Origin: Winogradskyella undariae
Lineage (GTDB): Bacteria > Bacteroidota > Bacteroidia > Flavobacteriales > Flavobacteriaceae
Reading direction: 5' to 3'
NCBI RefSeq assembly: GCF_013285155.1
Contig: NZ_JABTEL010000007.1
Span: 147,656-211,655 of the forward strand
DNA length: 64,000 nt
Positions 7,976 through 16,532 of the stretch are shown here, in pieces. The first letter of the stretch is position 1; the number at the start of each line of letters is the position of its first letter. The notes below the pieces were generated by a model, which had not been told where the DNA came from, did not search any database, and was given only the letters and a program-made list of their open reading frames with translations. The translations under genes and the position numbers were made by a program.

Positions 7976-8800
7976 ATGAAGAATATACTTCTACTTACTG
8001 ATTTTTCTGAAAATGCGACTAATGCCATTAGGTATGCTATGCATTTTTTTGAATCTAAAAAGTGTACGTTTTATCTTATGTACGTGCATAAAATTGGGAA
8101 TTATATCTCTGACGATTTATTAATATCTCCCAAAAATAGTATCTACGATTCTATAACAAAGAAACCAAAGGCAAAATTAGAAACCTTAATAACCATACTT
8201 AAAAATGATTTTAAAACTGAAGATTATCATTTTGAAACTGTTGTAGATTATGATGTTTTTACTGATGCCATCAATCAATCTATTACTAAATTTTTGATAG
8301 ATTTTGTAATTATGGGAAGTAATGGTACTTCTAATGTTAAAGAAGTTCTTTTTGGTAGTAATACAATGAATGTGATTAAAAAAGTAAAATGTAAAACCAT
8401 TGTAGTACCCAAGGATTATAGATTTAAACCTCTTAATCAATTTCTTGTGTCTTTAGAATTAGATAGTGCGTTAAATACCGAGTTGATTGAAAATATTATA
8501 GATTTTACAGAAGACTTTCATTTAAAGCTTCACGTACTTAGAATTATTTTAGGGAATAATGATTCTAATATTATCCTTAGAGATAAGGAAAGGTTATCGC
8601 TTTTAGATGCTAAATATCAGTATATCGAAGATGTACCTATAGATTATGCGGTGTCCAGTTATCTTCAAACTAATGATATTAATATAACCGCTTTTATTGC
8701 ACAAGATAAGTCATTTTTAAAACGATTATTTAATGCTTCTCCAAGTAAAGAATTAAAGTCTAGAATGAAATTACCATTATTAGTGCTGCATAGTCAATAA
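7976..8800 (+). CDS. Tandem-domain universal stress protein
   Basis: 274 aa, cytoplasmic, two UspA-type domains. The first (about 1-145) has the start KNILLLTDFSENA and an intact nucleotide-binding motif Gly114-x2-Gly117-x9-Gly127-Ser128 (IMGSNGTSNVKEVLFGSN). The second domain (about 150-274) lacks a clear copy of that motif and ends in MKLPLLVLHS. Such proteins are often induced by oxygen limitation or respiratory stress. The next gene starts 6 bp after its stop, so the two should be co-transcribed. Confidence 0.9.
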   Translation: MKNILLLTDFSENATNAIRYAMHFFESKKCTFYLMYVHKIGNYISDDLLISPKNSIYDSITKKPKAKLETLITILKNDFKTEDYHFETVVDYDVFTDAINQSITKFLIDFVIMGSNGTSNVKEVLFGSNTMNVIKKVKCKTIVVPKDYRFKPLNQFLVSLELDSALNTELIENIIDFTEDFHLKLHVLRIILGNNDSNIILRDKERLSLLDAKYQYIEDVPIDYAVSSYLQTNDINITAFIAQDKSFLKRLFNASPSKELKSRMKLPLLVLHSQ

Positions 8801-8805
8801 AGTAG

Positions 8806-9279
8806 ATGTCGAATTTAAATCGTGAAATTATGATTAAGTCATTAAGTCATGAAGATTGTAAAAGAATACTTCATAAAAATTACATAGGTCACTTAGCATA
8901 TGTGTATCATAATAAGCCCTTTGTTGTACCTATTACTTACTATTACGATGATAATAGAATTATTTGTTACTCTAATGAGGGGCATAAAATATCTGCTTTG
9001 CGTAAATACAATAGAGTAGCGATTGAAGTCTTAGATATAAGATCCATAACAAAGTGGAAGTCTGTTACTGTTCATGGTATATTTGAAGAGTTAGAAGGAA
9101 GCGGTGCAAAAGCGGTGCTTCATGAGTTCTCTTTGGGAATTAAAAATGTTGTGATGAGAACAGAGTTACGCGACTTAGACTACATCAGTGAATTTTCTGC
9201 TAAAATTAGCAGTGATAAAACGGCTATAGTTTTTGTTATTAATATTGAAGAAATGATAGGGAAGATGACACTAGATTAA
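8806..9279 (+). CDS. Pyridoxamine 5'-phosphate oxidase-like flavin-binding protein
   Basis: 157 aa, split-barrel fold of the PNPOx-like/flavin nucleotide-binding family. The sequence NYIGHLAYVYHNKPFVVPITYYYDDNRI and the later HKISALRKYNRVAIEV follow the pattern of this family, where an FMN or heme cofactor is common. The substrate is unknown. It is the second gene of the universal-stress unit and converges on the TonB receptor gene with only 11 bp between stops. Confidence 0.85.
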   Translation: MSNLNREIMIKSLSHEDCKRILHKNYIGHLAYVYHNKPFVVPITYYYDDNRIICYSNEGHKISALRKYNRVAIEVLDIRSITKWKSVTVHGIFEELEGSGAKAVLHEFSLGIKNVVMRTELRDLDYISEFSAKISSDKTAIVFVINIEEMIGKMTLD

Positions 9280-9290
9280 TAATTCTGTTT

Positions 9291-11291
9291 TTATTTAAAA
9301 ATATAAGATAAATTCACATAAAAATTACGTCCTTGTCTAGGGAAGTTATTCCAATCTGCATACGTAGAATATTTAGTATCTAATATATTTTCAACACCAT
9401 ATTTTACTACCGTTTTCCAGATTTTATTATAAAACACATTCCCTAAATTAAGATTTAATATCGCATAATCAGCAGTTTCATTTTCACCATACTGACTGCT
9501 GTAATTACTTTGGTTTCCGTTACCATCTAATTGCAATGCAGCATTAAATTTAGGTGTGTTGTAGTTGAATTCAGCAAAGTAAGAAAATGGTTTTATGAGT
9601 GGTAAATTTTCACCATCATTCCCTTTGCCGTAATTGTAGCCAACCGTTCCGTTTATTGCAAAACGTTCCGATATTTTATAACTACTATTTACATATGTAT
9701 TAAAAATTGACGCATAATCTAAAGCTGTGTAAATACGCACACCATTGGCACCAATAGTCATTGAGCTTACGTCTGGCGCAATCTCACCGATAATATAATC
9801 CATAATATGGAAGTAGGAAGATTCTAAACCAATTTCAAAATCGTTGAATTTTTGTTTAAAACTAAAGTTCGCTTCTAAGGCTTTTTCATCTTTTAAATTT
9901 GGGTTTCCGATGTAATCGTAATTGTCAGAACTGTTGAATAAATAAAAACCATAACCTTCACTAACCGAAGGTGCGCGTTCACCATAACCTAAACCAAGGG
10001 ATAGATTATAATTCTCTTTTTTAAGTTGATATGTAGATGCTAAACTCACTAGAAATCTATTGTTTTGTTCGTCTACAGTATCATGAAATATCTCTAGACT
10101 TTGTACACCAACTTCTTTTGCTATTTTGTTATTGTGATAGCCTAAATGTATAGAAGATGCGAGTGTTTCATGTACACTAAAATGAAAGTCATCTTTAATG
10201 AAAATACCAGAATATAGCGTTCTAATGTCTGGCCAAGTGTACATAAACATATCTGGCTCATCCGGATTGTTAGAAAACATGGTCATTTCTGCTAAAGACT
10301 TATTATAAAATCCGTTAAAGTTGAATGTAAAATGATGTTTGTTTTTTACAACATTAGCTTTACTGTAAAATCCATACGTATCGCTCCAGCCTGGCATGTC
10401 CATTCTTATAGCTACAACAGGTCGCTTAGTATCGTCCATAATATGCGTTATGGTATTAAAATACAATTTGGTTTCTAAAGACTTTAAGGCTTTACCTTCA
10501 GGTTTGTAATAGTGCGTTAGAGATGCAATTAAAGCTTCAGCTAAAGAAACATCCATTGGTAAAGCAGGATAACCTACATCTGTAGCTTTATCATAAATAA
10601 CGTTGGCATCTATGCTTTGCGTTTCCGAAAATTTGTAACCAGATTGTAGTGAAATGTTATACTTTTCGAACTGAGAATATAGGATTTCTTCATTGCCACC
10701 TGCATCATAATTATCGGATTTTCTGTAAATACCGTCAGCGCTAATAAAGAATTTATTGCCTGTGTATTCTAAATCTAAGCCTGTCGCTTTGTAATTACCG
10801 TTGGTTTCATAACCTAAGTCTAATCCAGATTTAAAACCAGAACCATTAAATTTAGAGGATGGTAATTTTAAATCAATGCCACCACCAATAGCATGTCCAT
10901 TTTCTGTGCCTTCTTGACCAGAACCAATAGTTACTTTTTCGAGGTTAGAAACATCAACATAAGATGTTATTGGGTCCATTTTATCTGTACAGGCACCAAA
11001 AATTTGCATACCATCGATAGTCACTACCAAACGCTCACTTGCCATGTTGTTAATGGTTGGTTCCCAAGCGTAATTACCACGTTTTATCATGGTTACTTTA
11101 TTAGATTTTTCAAGATAGTCATCAATGCTAGACAGTGTTTTTTCTTGTCTGTGATTGCTTAATTTTCGCCTAGAAAGTACGAGGACTTCTTCTAATTTTG
11201 TAGTGTCTTTTTTAATCTCTTTATTGTTGTCTTGGGCAAATCCCAAAGAAGACAATAGCAGACATAGAATGACTGTTATTAGCATTTTCAT
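9291..11291 (-). CDS. TonB-dependent outer membrane receptor, OprC/NosA-like, probable copper uptake
   Basis: 666 aa: signal peptide (cleavage after GFAQ, residue 20), TonB-box-like LEEVLVLS near 33-40, plug domain to about 145, then a 22-strand-type barrel ending in a terminal Phe-containing strand (NLSYIFK). In Pseudomonas OprC, copper is bound by a CxxxM plus HxM set (Cys143, Met147, His323, Met325). Here Cys101-TDK-Met105 sits in the plug and His283-I-Met285 in the barrel, 182 residues apart versus 180 in OprC. It closes the minus-strand nos locus, and NosZ needs copper, so copper import is the best reading. Other metals remain possible. Confidence 0.85.
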   Translation of the reverse strand: MKMLITVILCLLLSSLGFAQDNNKEIKKDTTKLEEVLVLSRRKLSNHRQEKTLSSIDDYLEKSNKVTMIKRGNYAWEPTINNMASERLVVTIDGMQIFGACTDKMDPITSYVDVSNLEKVTIGSGQEGTENGHAIGGGIDLKLPSSKFNGSGFKSGLDLGYETNGNYKATGLDLEYTGNKFFISADGIYRKSDNYDAGGNEEILYSQFEKYNISLQSGYKFSETQSIDANVIYDKATDVGYPALPMDVSLAEALIASLTHYYKPEGKALKSLETKLYFNTITHIMDDTKRPVVAIRMDMPGWSDTYGFYSKANVVKNKHHFTFNFNGFYNKSLAEMTMFSNNPDEPDMFMYTWPDIRTLYSGIFIKDDFHFSVHETLASSIHLGYHNNKIAKEVGVQSLEIFHDTVDEQNNRFLVSLASTYQLKKENYNLSLGLGYGERAPSVSEGYGFYLFNSSDNYDYIGNPNLKDEKALEANFSFKQKFNDFEIGLESSYFHIMDYIIGEIAPDVSSMTIGANGVRIYTALDYASIFNTYVNSSYKISERFAINGTVGYNYGKGNDGENLPLIKPFSYFAEFNYNTPKFNAALQLDGNGNQSNYSSQYGENETADYAILNLNLGNVFYNKIWKTVVKYGVENILDTKYSTYADWNNFPRQGRNFYVNLSYIFK

Positions 11292-11345
11292 GGCTAAAAA
11301 TTTTAGTGTTTTAAATGAATTGGTAAAAATGTGTCTTATAAGTTA

Positions 11346-11404
11346 GAGGCGAAACTGAAGAATCACAACCACTATTAAAGTTGAGATTCTTCACTTCGTG
11401 CCTC
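11346..11404. repeat. Intergenic inverted repeat of a flavobacterial dispersed-repeat type
   Basis: The left arm 11346-11364 (GAGGCGAAACTGAAGAATC) pairs imperfectly with the right arm 11385-11404 (GATTCTTCACTTCGTGCCTC). From memory, sequences like the right arm plus the following CATTCTTAATGACAG are common intergenic repeats in Flavobacteriaceae. It lies between the TonB receptor and the lipoprotein gene and may end or stabilise a transcript. Confidence 0.55.
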
Positions 11405-11428
11405 ATTCTTAATGACAGTAAGGATAAA

Positions 11429-12271
11429 TTAAAATTCCAGTTCTAAATACAAACTGCTAGATTCGTTTTCTTCAGTGACATCTTCACCTTTTAAAACATC
11501 ATCATTAGTGTTCATTAACTTTAGATTTAGCTTCCAATAACCTGTCATGGTTAATGATAAATCGCCGTAATAAAAATTATCTGCATTGTTATAAGTTAAA
11601 TCAGTGTTGTTAGGTGAGGAATGATTTCCCATACCTGGCATACGTGGGTCTAAAGCGATAGTGTAATCTTCTACAACCGGAAACGTCATCATGTTTTCCA
11701 TTTTAAATAGACCAACTTTCATTTCGTTTACAGCAATGCTTGGGTCTTTTGGTTCAATTAACGCTAAGATATAATTGCTGCCATCGCTACTCATAAAAGT
11801 TGCTGTGTTTTGGTTTTCATATTGAAATACAGATATCGTTTCTGTAACCGAATAATCAGTACCATCAATAGTGTAATTTAAGGTTAGTGACCAACCAGAA
11901 GCATCTGTATTTGTCATTTGGTAGATGATAAAACCTTCATAAACGGTATCTTTTCCTAAAGCTTTAGTAATTGTAGATTTAGGCGAAGAATGTTCCATAG
12001 TTGGCATTTGCATCATTGGCATCCAAGAAAGGGTAGCATCTTCAATATAGCTATCTGTGGTGTTGTCTTTAATTCTAAGACTAACTAAATTATAGCCAGT
12101 TTCAAACATACCTTTCTCGTTGTAAAGTTCTATGGTTTGGTTGTTGTTAATAATAGTTTGAATAAGTTCTAGGCCTTCAGTTTCATTAACTATGGCATCA
12201 TCATCGTTGTCTGTTGAACATGAAAAGAATAGTGCAATAAATGCTATTGGTAATAAATATTTAAGTTTCAT
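11429..12271 (-). CDS. Lipoprotein with two YtkA-like domains, Met/His-rich motifs
   Basis: 280 aa with an SPII signal (lipobox FSC followed by STDNDDD). Two related beta-sandwich-like halves can be seen: the first holds WMPMMQMPTMEHSSP, the second DPRMPGMGNHSSP, both followed by similar strand patterns. YtkA/FixH-type domains carry comparable MPxM-H motifs, and Met/His clusters are typical Cu(I) or Cu(II) sites. It sits directly upstream of the OprC-like receptor in the same direction, so it may capture copper at the outer membrane for that receptor. The copper role is inference from motif and position. Confidence 0.7.
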   Translation of the reverse strand: MKLKYLLPIAFIALFFSCSTDNDDDAIVNETEGLELIQTIINNNQTIELYNEKGMFETGYNLVSLRIKDNTTDSYIEDATLSWMPMMQMPTMEHSSPKSTITKALGKDTVYEGFIIYQMTNTDASGWSLTLNYTIDGTDYSVTETISVFQYENQNTATFMSSDGSNYILALIEPKDPSIAVNEMKVGLFKMENMMTFPVVEDYTIALDPRMPGMGNHSSPNNTDLTYNNADNFYYGDLSLTMTGYWKLNLKLMNTNDDVLKGEDVTEENESSSLYLELEF

Positions 12272-12330
12272 TTTAAAATGTTTAAGTTATTTTTTAATGT
12301 AAGAATCCTGTTTGAAGCCGATTTGGTTTC

Positions 12331-12362
12331 AAAAAAATGGAAGTTGCTCTGAGTGGAGCTTC
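12331..12362 (-). terminator. Probable terminator after the Cys-motif membrane protein
   Basis: Read on the minus strand, a stem GAAGCTC...GAGCAACTTC (small bulge) is followed by CATTTTTTT. It lies 8 bp past the stop of the gene ending at 12370 and would separate that gene from the lipoprotein/TonB pair. Confidence 0.55.
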
Positions 12363-12369
12363 AAAAAAA

Positions 12370-12768
12370 TTAACTTAAATCTGGTGGTGGTGTATGGATA
12401 TCATAATACCCAGAAACAGGTTGTTTTATTCTGTAATAAAAAGTGTTTTTAAGATTTGAAATTTTAGAAAAATCATTAAAAGTATATTCTATAGTTGTAT
12501 TAATAACATAGATGTCTAAGCGTGTTCTGTCAACTAAATTTAGCGGTGTATCTGAATTAGAATCTGTGTTGTTTTGTACCAGCTGTTTTGTTAAATGACA
12601 TTTACCATTACAGCCTTTTTGGTCATCTTTTTGAATACAAAGTGTTTTGGTAATAAAATCTTGGTTAATTATAAAATCGGTTACAATAGCCACATTATTT
12701 ATAGTGTTCATGAGTAAAACGAACGTTAAAAACAATGCCGTAGTTTTATATATGATTTTTAATATCAT
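12370..12768 (-). CDS. Small membrane-anchored protein with CNGKCHL motif, unknown function
   Basis: 132 aa. A hydrophobic N-terminal segment (about residues 10-32) acts as anchor or uncleaved signal, followed by an external domain with Cys in TLCIQKDDQKGCNGKCHLTKQL: three Cys plus His within about 20 residues, a plausible metal or disulfide site. The C-terminus ends in HTPPPDLS, another His/Pro motif. The gene lies between two lipoprotein genes in the probable copper module beside nos. I do not recognise the family. Confidence 0.65.
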   Translation of the reverse strand: MILKIIYKTTALFLTFVLLMNTINNVAIVTDFIINQDFITKTLCIQKDDQKGCNGKCHLTKQLVQNNTDSNSDTPLNLVDRTRLDIYVINTTIEYTFNDFSKISNLKNTFYYRIKQPVSGYYDIHTPPPDLS

Positions 12769-12822
12769 AAGGCTAAATTCGGACTAATTTGTCTTTAATA
12801 ATATGATTTATGTCAGCTAACC

Positions 12823-13245
12823 TTAAATTTTAAAATATTGAAAATAGGTGGAGGTTAAACGTCTTAGAGTTGTGACTTTTTTCTCAACGTCTAAAGAGTT
12901 TTTTACATCTTTTATATCTGTAATTTCTTCTAGAATAGGAACGAGCACCACATGAAGCTGGTCGTGTGCTTCGCCTTCCATATCGCAGCTTTTTATAATA
13001 TAGCTGGTTTGTTTTGAAAGGGCTTCACCTAATAGTTTTCCATTTGTTGAAGTGTTATTTTTTAAAATAGAATCAATACGTTTCATGCCAATATGCGTTT
13101 CTTTATTGGCAATCCATTTTTCGTTATTATTTAAGGTTAAACCTTCAAGTTGAATGGCTGAATGTTTTTCAGGCTTAGCAGTTTCGTTTTTACAACCAAA
13201 AGTTAATGCTAATAGCAACGTGATTATTACATATTTTATTGTCAT
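12823..13245 (-). CDS. Small lipoprotein with CDMEGEAHDQLH motif, unknown function
   Basis: 140 aa, SPII signal with lipobox TFGC at Cys18. The mature part is helical and contains KSCDMEGEAHDQLHVVLVP, where Cys, Met, Glu and two His lie close together and could bind a metal. The family is not recognised. It lies just after the long inverted repeat that follows nosY and points the same way as the nos genes, so a role in copper handling or periplasmic sensing is possible but unproven. Confidence 0.65.
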   Translation of the reverse strand: MTIKYVIITLLLALTFGCKNETAKPEKHSAIQLEGLTLNNNEKWIANKETHIGMKRIDSILKNNTSTNGKLLGEALSKQTSYIIKSCDMEGEAHDQLHVVLVPILEEITDIKDVKNSLDVEKKVTTLRRLTSTYFQYFKI

Positions 13246-13281
13246 GATTTTTATAAGTTTAAAAAGATACGAGATGTCACC

Positions 13282-13337
13282 TTGAGCGCAGTCGAAAGGT
13301 CTTTAATATTAAAAGAAAAGGTTTTGACTGCGCTCAA
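13282..13337. repeat. Long inverted repeat (TTGAGCGCAGTC arms) between nosY and copper module
   Basis: TTGAGCGCAGTC at 13282-13293 and its perfect complement GACTGCGCTCAA at 13326-13337 enclose 32 AT-rich bases. The arms resemble a GC-richer repeat that I recall as widely dispersed between genes in Flavobacteriaceae. It could fold as a terminator or mRNA-stabilising stem downstream of nosY. Confidence 0.65.
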
Positions 13338-13370
13338 CCAGATAACAATTGATAATTATTGAGATCACAA

Positions 13371-14153
13371 CTAAAAATCTTTTTTCTTTGATTTGAATAC
13401 AATGCGTAAAACAGGCATCACAACCCAAACGGTGAGCATCACAAAAGATACAATTAAACCAAAGCTTGTTCCGAAAAATTGTTTGAAAACAGCACCTGTG
13501 TAACCTAATAATGCTGAGATGTCTAATTTTAAAAGAATTAGCGTTCTTGATAAATCTATAGGATTTAGCATGGTGCCAAAAAGTGATACTTTGTCTAGTG
13601 GATAATCTTCAAACATAATTAAGGTCATTAAAAAGAGGCCGTCATAAATAACAGCCAAGAACAACCAAAGTAAAATGGCGTAACCAAATCCTTTAATCTT
13701 ATTCTCGTTAGATAACGCAATATTGAAAGCAAGAGCGGTAAATATTAAGGTTAAAAATGTACCAGTAATAAGTAGAAGAGAAAAGTCCCAAATGGCACTA
13801 CTTTCAAATAGTCCGTAAAACACAAATGGAATCCCTAATCCTAAAATTAAACTCATAGATAAGGATAGCGCAACACCTAAATATTGACCTAAGAATATGG
13901 AAGAACGTTTAATGGGTTGTGCTAAAAGTAGCTCCGTAAATTCTTGCGAATTATAATAATACATGACGCCAAAAATGGTTCCTATTAATGGTACTAAAAC
14001 GATGATGACGTTCATTAAAGTAATCACTGCTTTAGATAAATCGTTATTTAAAAATAATAACACAACTCCAAGCAATAAATAAAATGCGAAATACACATAA
14101 CTCCAGCGACTACGCATAAGGTCGTAAAAACTATATTTTAATATCTTAAGCAT
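13371..14153 (-). CDS. nosY: NosY-type ABC transporter permease
   Basis: 260 aa, six hydrophobic segments, ABC-2-like permease. The region after the second helix (MYYYNSQEFTELLLAQPIKRSSIFLGQYLG) matches the coupling segment of this family. With NosD and NosF it forms the complex needed for assembly of the CuZ cluster in NosZ. Its start overlaps the end of nosF by 8 bp (14146-14153). Gene order nosD-nosF-nosY is the usual one. Confidence 0.9.
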   Translation of the reverse strand: MLKILKYSFYDLMRSRWSYVYFAFYLLLGVVLLFLNNDLSKAVITLMNVIIVLVPLIGTIFGVMYYYNSQEFTELLLAQPIKRSSIFLGQYLGVALSLSMSLILGLGIPFVFYGLFESSAIWDFSLLLITGTFLTLIFTALAFNIALSNENKIKGFGYAILLWLFLAVIYDGLFLMTLIMFEDYPLDKVSLFGTMLNPIDLSRTLILLKLDISALLGYTGAVFKQFFGTSFGLIVSFVMLTVWVVMPVLRIVFKSKKKDF

Positions 14154-14853
14154 GATTATCTGTTAATATAGACGCAATCGCATGTTCAAAATCGGGTTGA
14201 TTGGTCTTGGTTTTTAATTTTTGAATAGAGCCTTTAAAGTAAATTTTGCCTTCTAGGATAAATACAATTTCATCTGAAATTTCTTCAACAAAACTCATAA
14301 TGTGTGAGGTAATGAGCACTGTTTTTCCTTTGTTTTTTTCAGCTTTAATTAAATCTTTTAATCTAATAAGGGAAATGGGGTCTAAACCTGTGGTTGGTTC
14401 GTCTAAAATAATTAATGGACTATCAAACATAAAGGTTAAAACGAGATTTACTTTTTGTTTTGTTCCTCCAGAAAGATTTCCTAATTTTTTATCTAAAAAA
14501 GGTTCAAGTTTGAATAGGTCAATTAAACGCTCATCTTCATTGGTTGGCTTACGTAAATCCTTAATCATTTTAATTAATTCTTTAACTTTAAGATTGCTCG
14601 GAAAGTTGGCGATTTGTGGTAAATAGTCTATTTTATGTCTGTATTCTGAATTCTTTTTAATGTTTTCACCAAGTACAGAAATATCTCCTTTATCTGGAAT
14701 CACCATACCCAAAACTGATTTTATCAACGTGGTTTTACCTGAGCCATTTGGACCAAGAACAGCAAAAATTCCACCTTCACTTATAGATAAATCAACACCA
14801 CTAAGGACTTGGTTTTTTCCGAACGTTTTATGTAGATTTTGAATGGTTACCAT
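14146..14853 (-). CDS. nosF: NosF-type ABC transporter ATPase
   Basis: 235-aa ATP-binding subunit. Walker A is GPNGSGKTT (about residues 34-42), the ABC signature is LSGGTKQKV, and Walker B is PLIILDEPTTGLD followed by the H-loop ITSH. It drives the NosDFY complex that helps build the copper cluster of nitrous oxide reductase. It overlaps nosD by 7 bp at its start and nosY by 8 bp at its end, so translation is probably coupled. Confidence 0.93.
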   Translation of the reverse strand: MVTIQNLHKTFGKNQVLSGVDLSISEGGIFAVLGPNGSGKTTLIKSVLGMVIPDKGDISVLGENIKKNSEYRHKIDYLPQIANFPSNLKVKELIKMIKDLRKPTNEDERLIDLFKLEPFLDKKLGNLSGGTKQKVNLVLTFMFDSPLIILDEPTTGLDPISLIRLKDLIKAEKNKGKTVLITSHIMSFVEEISDEIVFILEGKIYFKGSIQKLKTKTNQPDFEHAIASILTDNHA

Positions 14854-16091
14854 GTTATTTTTTTTATTATTGGGTTATTGTCTAGTAAATTGTCTGGCGT
14901 AAATACTGGCGACACTTTTTCTGAAAAATCAATGATATCTATAAACATACTACGCAGTAAAATGATAGTTTCTGGTGTGCGATTCACGATATAAGAAAAC
15001 AGTTTTACAGGTCTGTAAGGAACGTCTCCAACACCATTTTTGTCTAAGTCATAACCGGTGTAATTACTCCAGTAATTTTTATCAAAAACATTATCGTTAA
15101 CATTACTGTTGTAAGCAATATCAAAGGAATTGTATAAAAAATTGTTTTCCGTAAATGTATTAGTATAACAGGCGCCTTTTACTTTGATGGCCCATCCGTT
15201 ATTTGAAAAATTATTGTGTTTATAAATAATACGGTTAGAACCTTCTATGTTGATTCCGATGGTATTGTCTTCAAAAGTATTACCTATGATTTCGGCATCA
15301 TTTATTTCTTTTAAAAGCATTCCGTAAGAAGCTGTTCCCCAGTTTTCTTTAAAAAGATTATTGTACATTTTTATGCGCTTTGAAAACATAACAGCAACAC
15401 CAGCTCCATTGTTTTCAAAAGTATTGTCTTCGTATAAATCGTCGTTAGAAAACATAAAGTGTAAGCCATAGCGTACGTTTAATGCGCTGACATTGTTTTT
15501 AATAGTGCAAAAGTCAGAAAATTCTAGATAAATACCGTCTCTAACATGCTGAACAAAATTATGTTCAATCTGAATATTTTTACTGTACCAAAGTTGAATG
15601 CCGTTTCCTGAATTATATTCTTCAATCGCCTCTCCAATTATTTTATTATGAAAGACTTTACCATCTCTTGATTTTTCGATATAAATACCGAAGAATAATT
15701 TTTCTAAAACCAAATTTTGAATTAAGAAATTTTTACTGTTTTTAACACGTATGGCTGCATAATCTGCAGTATAACTATTGCCAACATTAATAATAAATAA
15801 ACCATCAACAGTAACATTATCTGAAATAATCGTAATAATTTCACCTTTCAATTCACCATCAATAATGGGATAATTCTCACCAATAATGGTTAAGGGCTTG
15901 TTCACAATAACATTATGTTCCTTATACGTCCCTTTTTTAACTACAATGGTATCAAAATCCTTTGCTTGAGCAATACCATCGCTTAATGTTGAAATAGGAC
16001 AAGTTTTGCAAACTTCAATTTGGTGTGCAAAGCTGTTGCGACTTGCAAGGAATAGAACTAATAGTAATAATATGATTTTAATGTTTTTCAT
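14847..16091 (-). CDS. nosD: NosD, periplasmic copper-site maturation protein
   Basis: 414 aa, signal peptide (MKNIKIILLLLVLFLASRNSFA) and a right-handed parallel beta-helix with many NxF/NxI-type turns, as in all NosD/CASH-domain proteins. It contains CKTCP near the mature N-terminus, a CxxC that could bind Cu. It works with NosF and NosY in delivering or assembling copper and sulfide for the CuZ site. The stop overlaps the nosF start by 7 bp, and it lies 3 bp after the CopD-like gene. Confidence 0.93.
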   Translation of the reverse strand: MKNIKIILLLLVLFLASRNSFAHQIEVCKTCPISTLSDGIAQAKDFDTIVVKKGTYKEHNVIVNKPLTIIGENYPIIDGELKGEIITIISDNVTVDGLFIINVGNSYTADYAAIRVKNSKNFLIQNLVLEKLFFGIYIEKSRDGKVFHNKIIGEAIEEYNSGNGIQLWYSKNIQIEHNFVQHVRDGIYLEFSDFCTIKNNVSALNVRYGLHFMFSNDDLYEDNTFENNGAGVAVMFSKRIKMYNNLFKENWGTASYGMLLKEINDAEIIGNTFEDNTIGINIEGSNRIIYKHNNFSNNGWAIKVKGACYTNTFTENNFLYNSFDIAYNSNVNDNVFDKNYWSNYTGYDLDKNGVGDVPYRPVKLFSYIVNRTPETIILLRSMFIDIIDFSEKVSPVFTPDNLLDNNPIIKKITW

Positions 16092-16094
16092 AAG

Positions 16095-16529
16095 CTATAA
16101 TAATCCTCCTGATCTTAAACTAAATCCTACAAAAACGAACAACACAGCGATCAGCGTAACCAAACCTATGTGGTAAGCGAGTGGCTTTAATTTTTTCTTT
16201 GGAATTAAAAAAAAGCGCGCATGTACGGCAAGTAGAACAGTGCATAACAATAAGATTAATTTAATGTATATATGCTTGTTTTGATGATTTGAAAAGTCGA
16301 ACTTAAAAAAATCTGTGGTGTAAATACTGGCCATATAAATACCAGTTATTACTAAAATAAGTAATGCAGGAATGCCAATACGTTCAAACTTTGATTCAAA
16401 TTGCTCTATGATGCTAAAGTCATTTTTTGATAATGCTTTAGGCAAAAAGCCTAATGCTAGAATTAAGTGACCGCCAGTCCAGATCGTTGCACAAATAATG
16501 TGTAAGAATATGATGAGTTTTAAAAGCAT
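16095..16529 (-). CDS. CopD-like four-helix membrane protein
   Basis: 144 aa with four hydrophobic helices. The first, LLKLIIFLHIICATIWTGGHL, with His in the helix and WxGGH, resembles CopD/DUF2214-type inner-membrane proteins linked to copper import or heme. Further His residues lie at YHIGL and HQNKHIYIK. The gene is packed between nosL and nosD with 3-bp gaps, so a role in moving copper across the inner membrane for NosZ assembly is likely but not shown. Confidence 0.8.
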   Translation of the reverse strand: MLLKLIIFLHIICATIWTGGHLILALGFLPKALSKNDFSIIEQFESKFERIGIPALLILVITGIYMASIYTTDFFKFDFSNHQNKHIYIKLILLLCTVLLAVHARFFLIPKKKLKPLAYHIGLVTLIAVLFVFVGFSLRSGGLL

Positions 16530-16532
16530 GAC

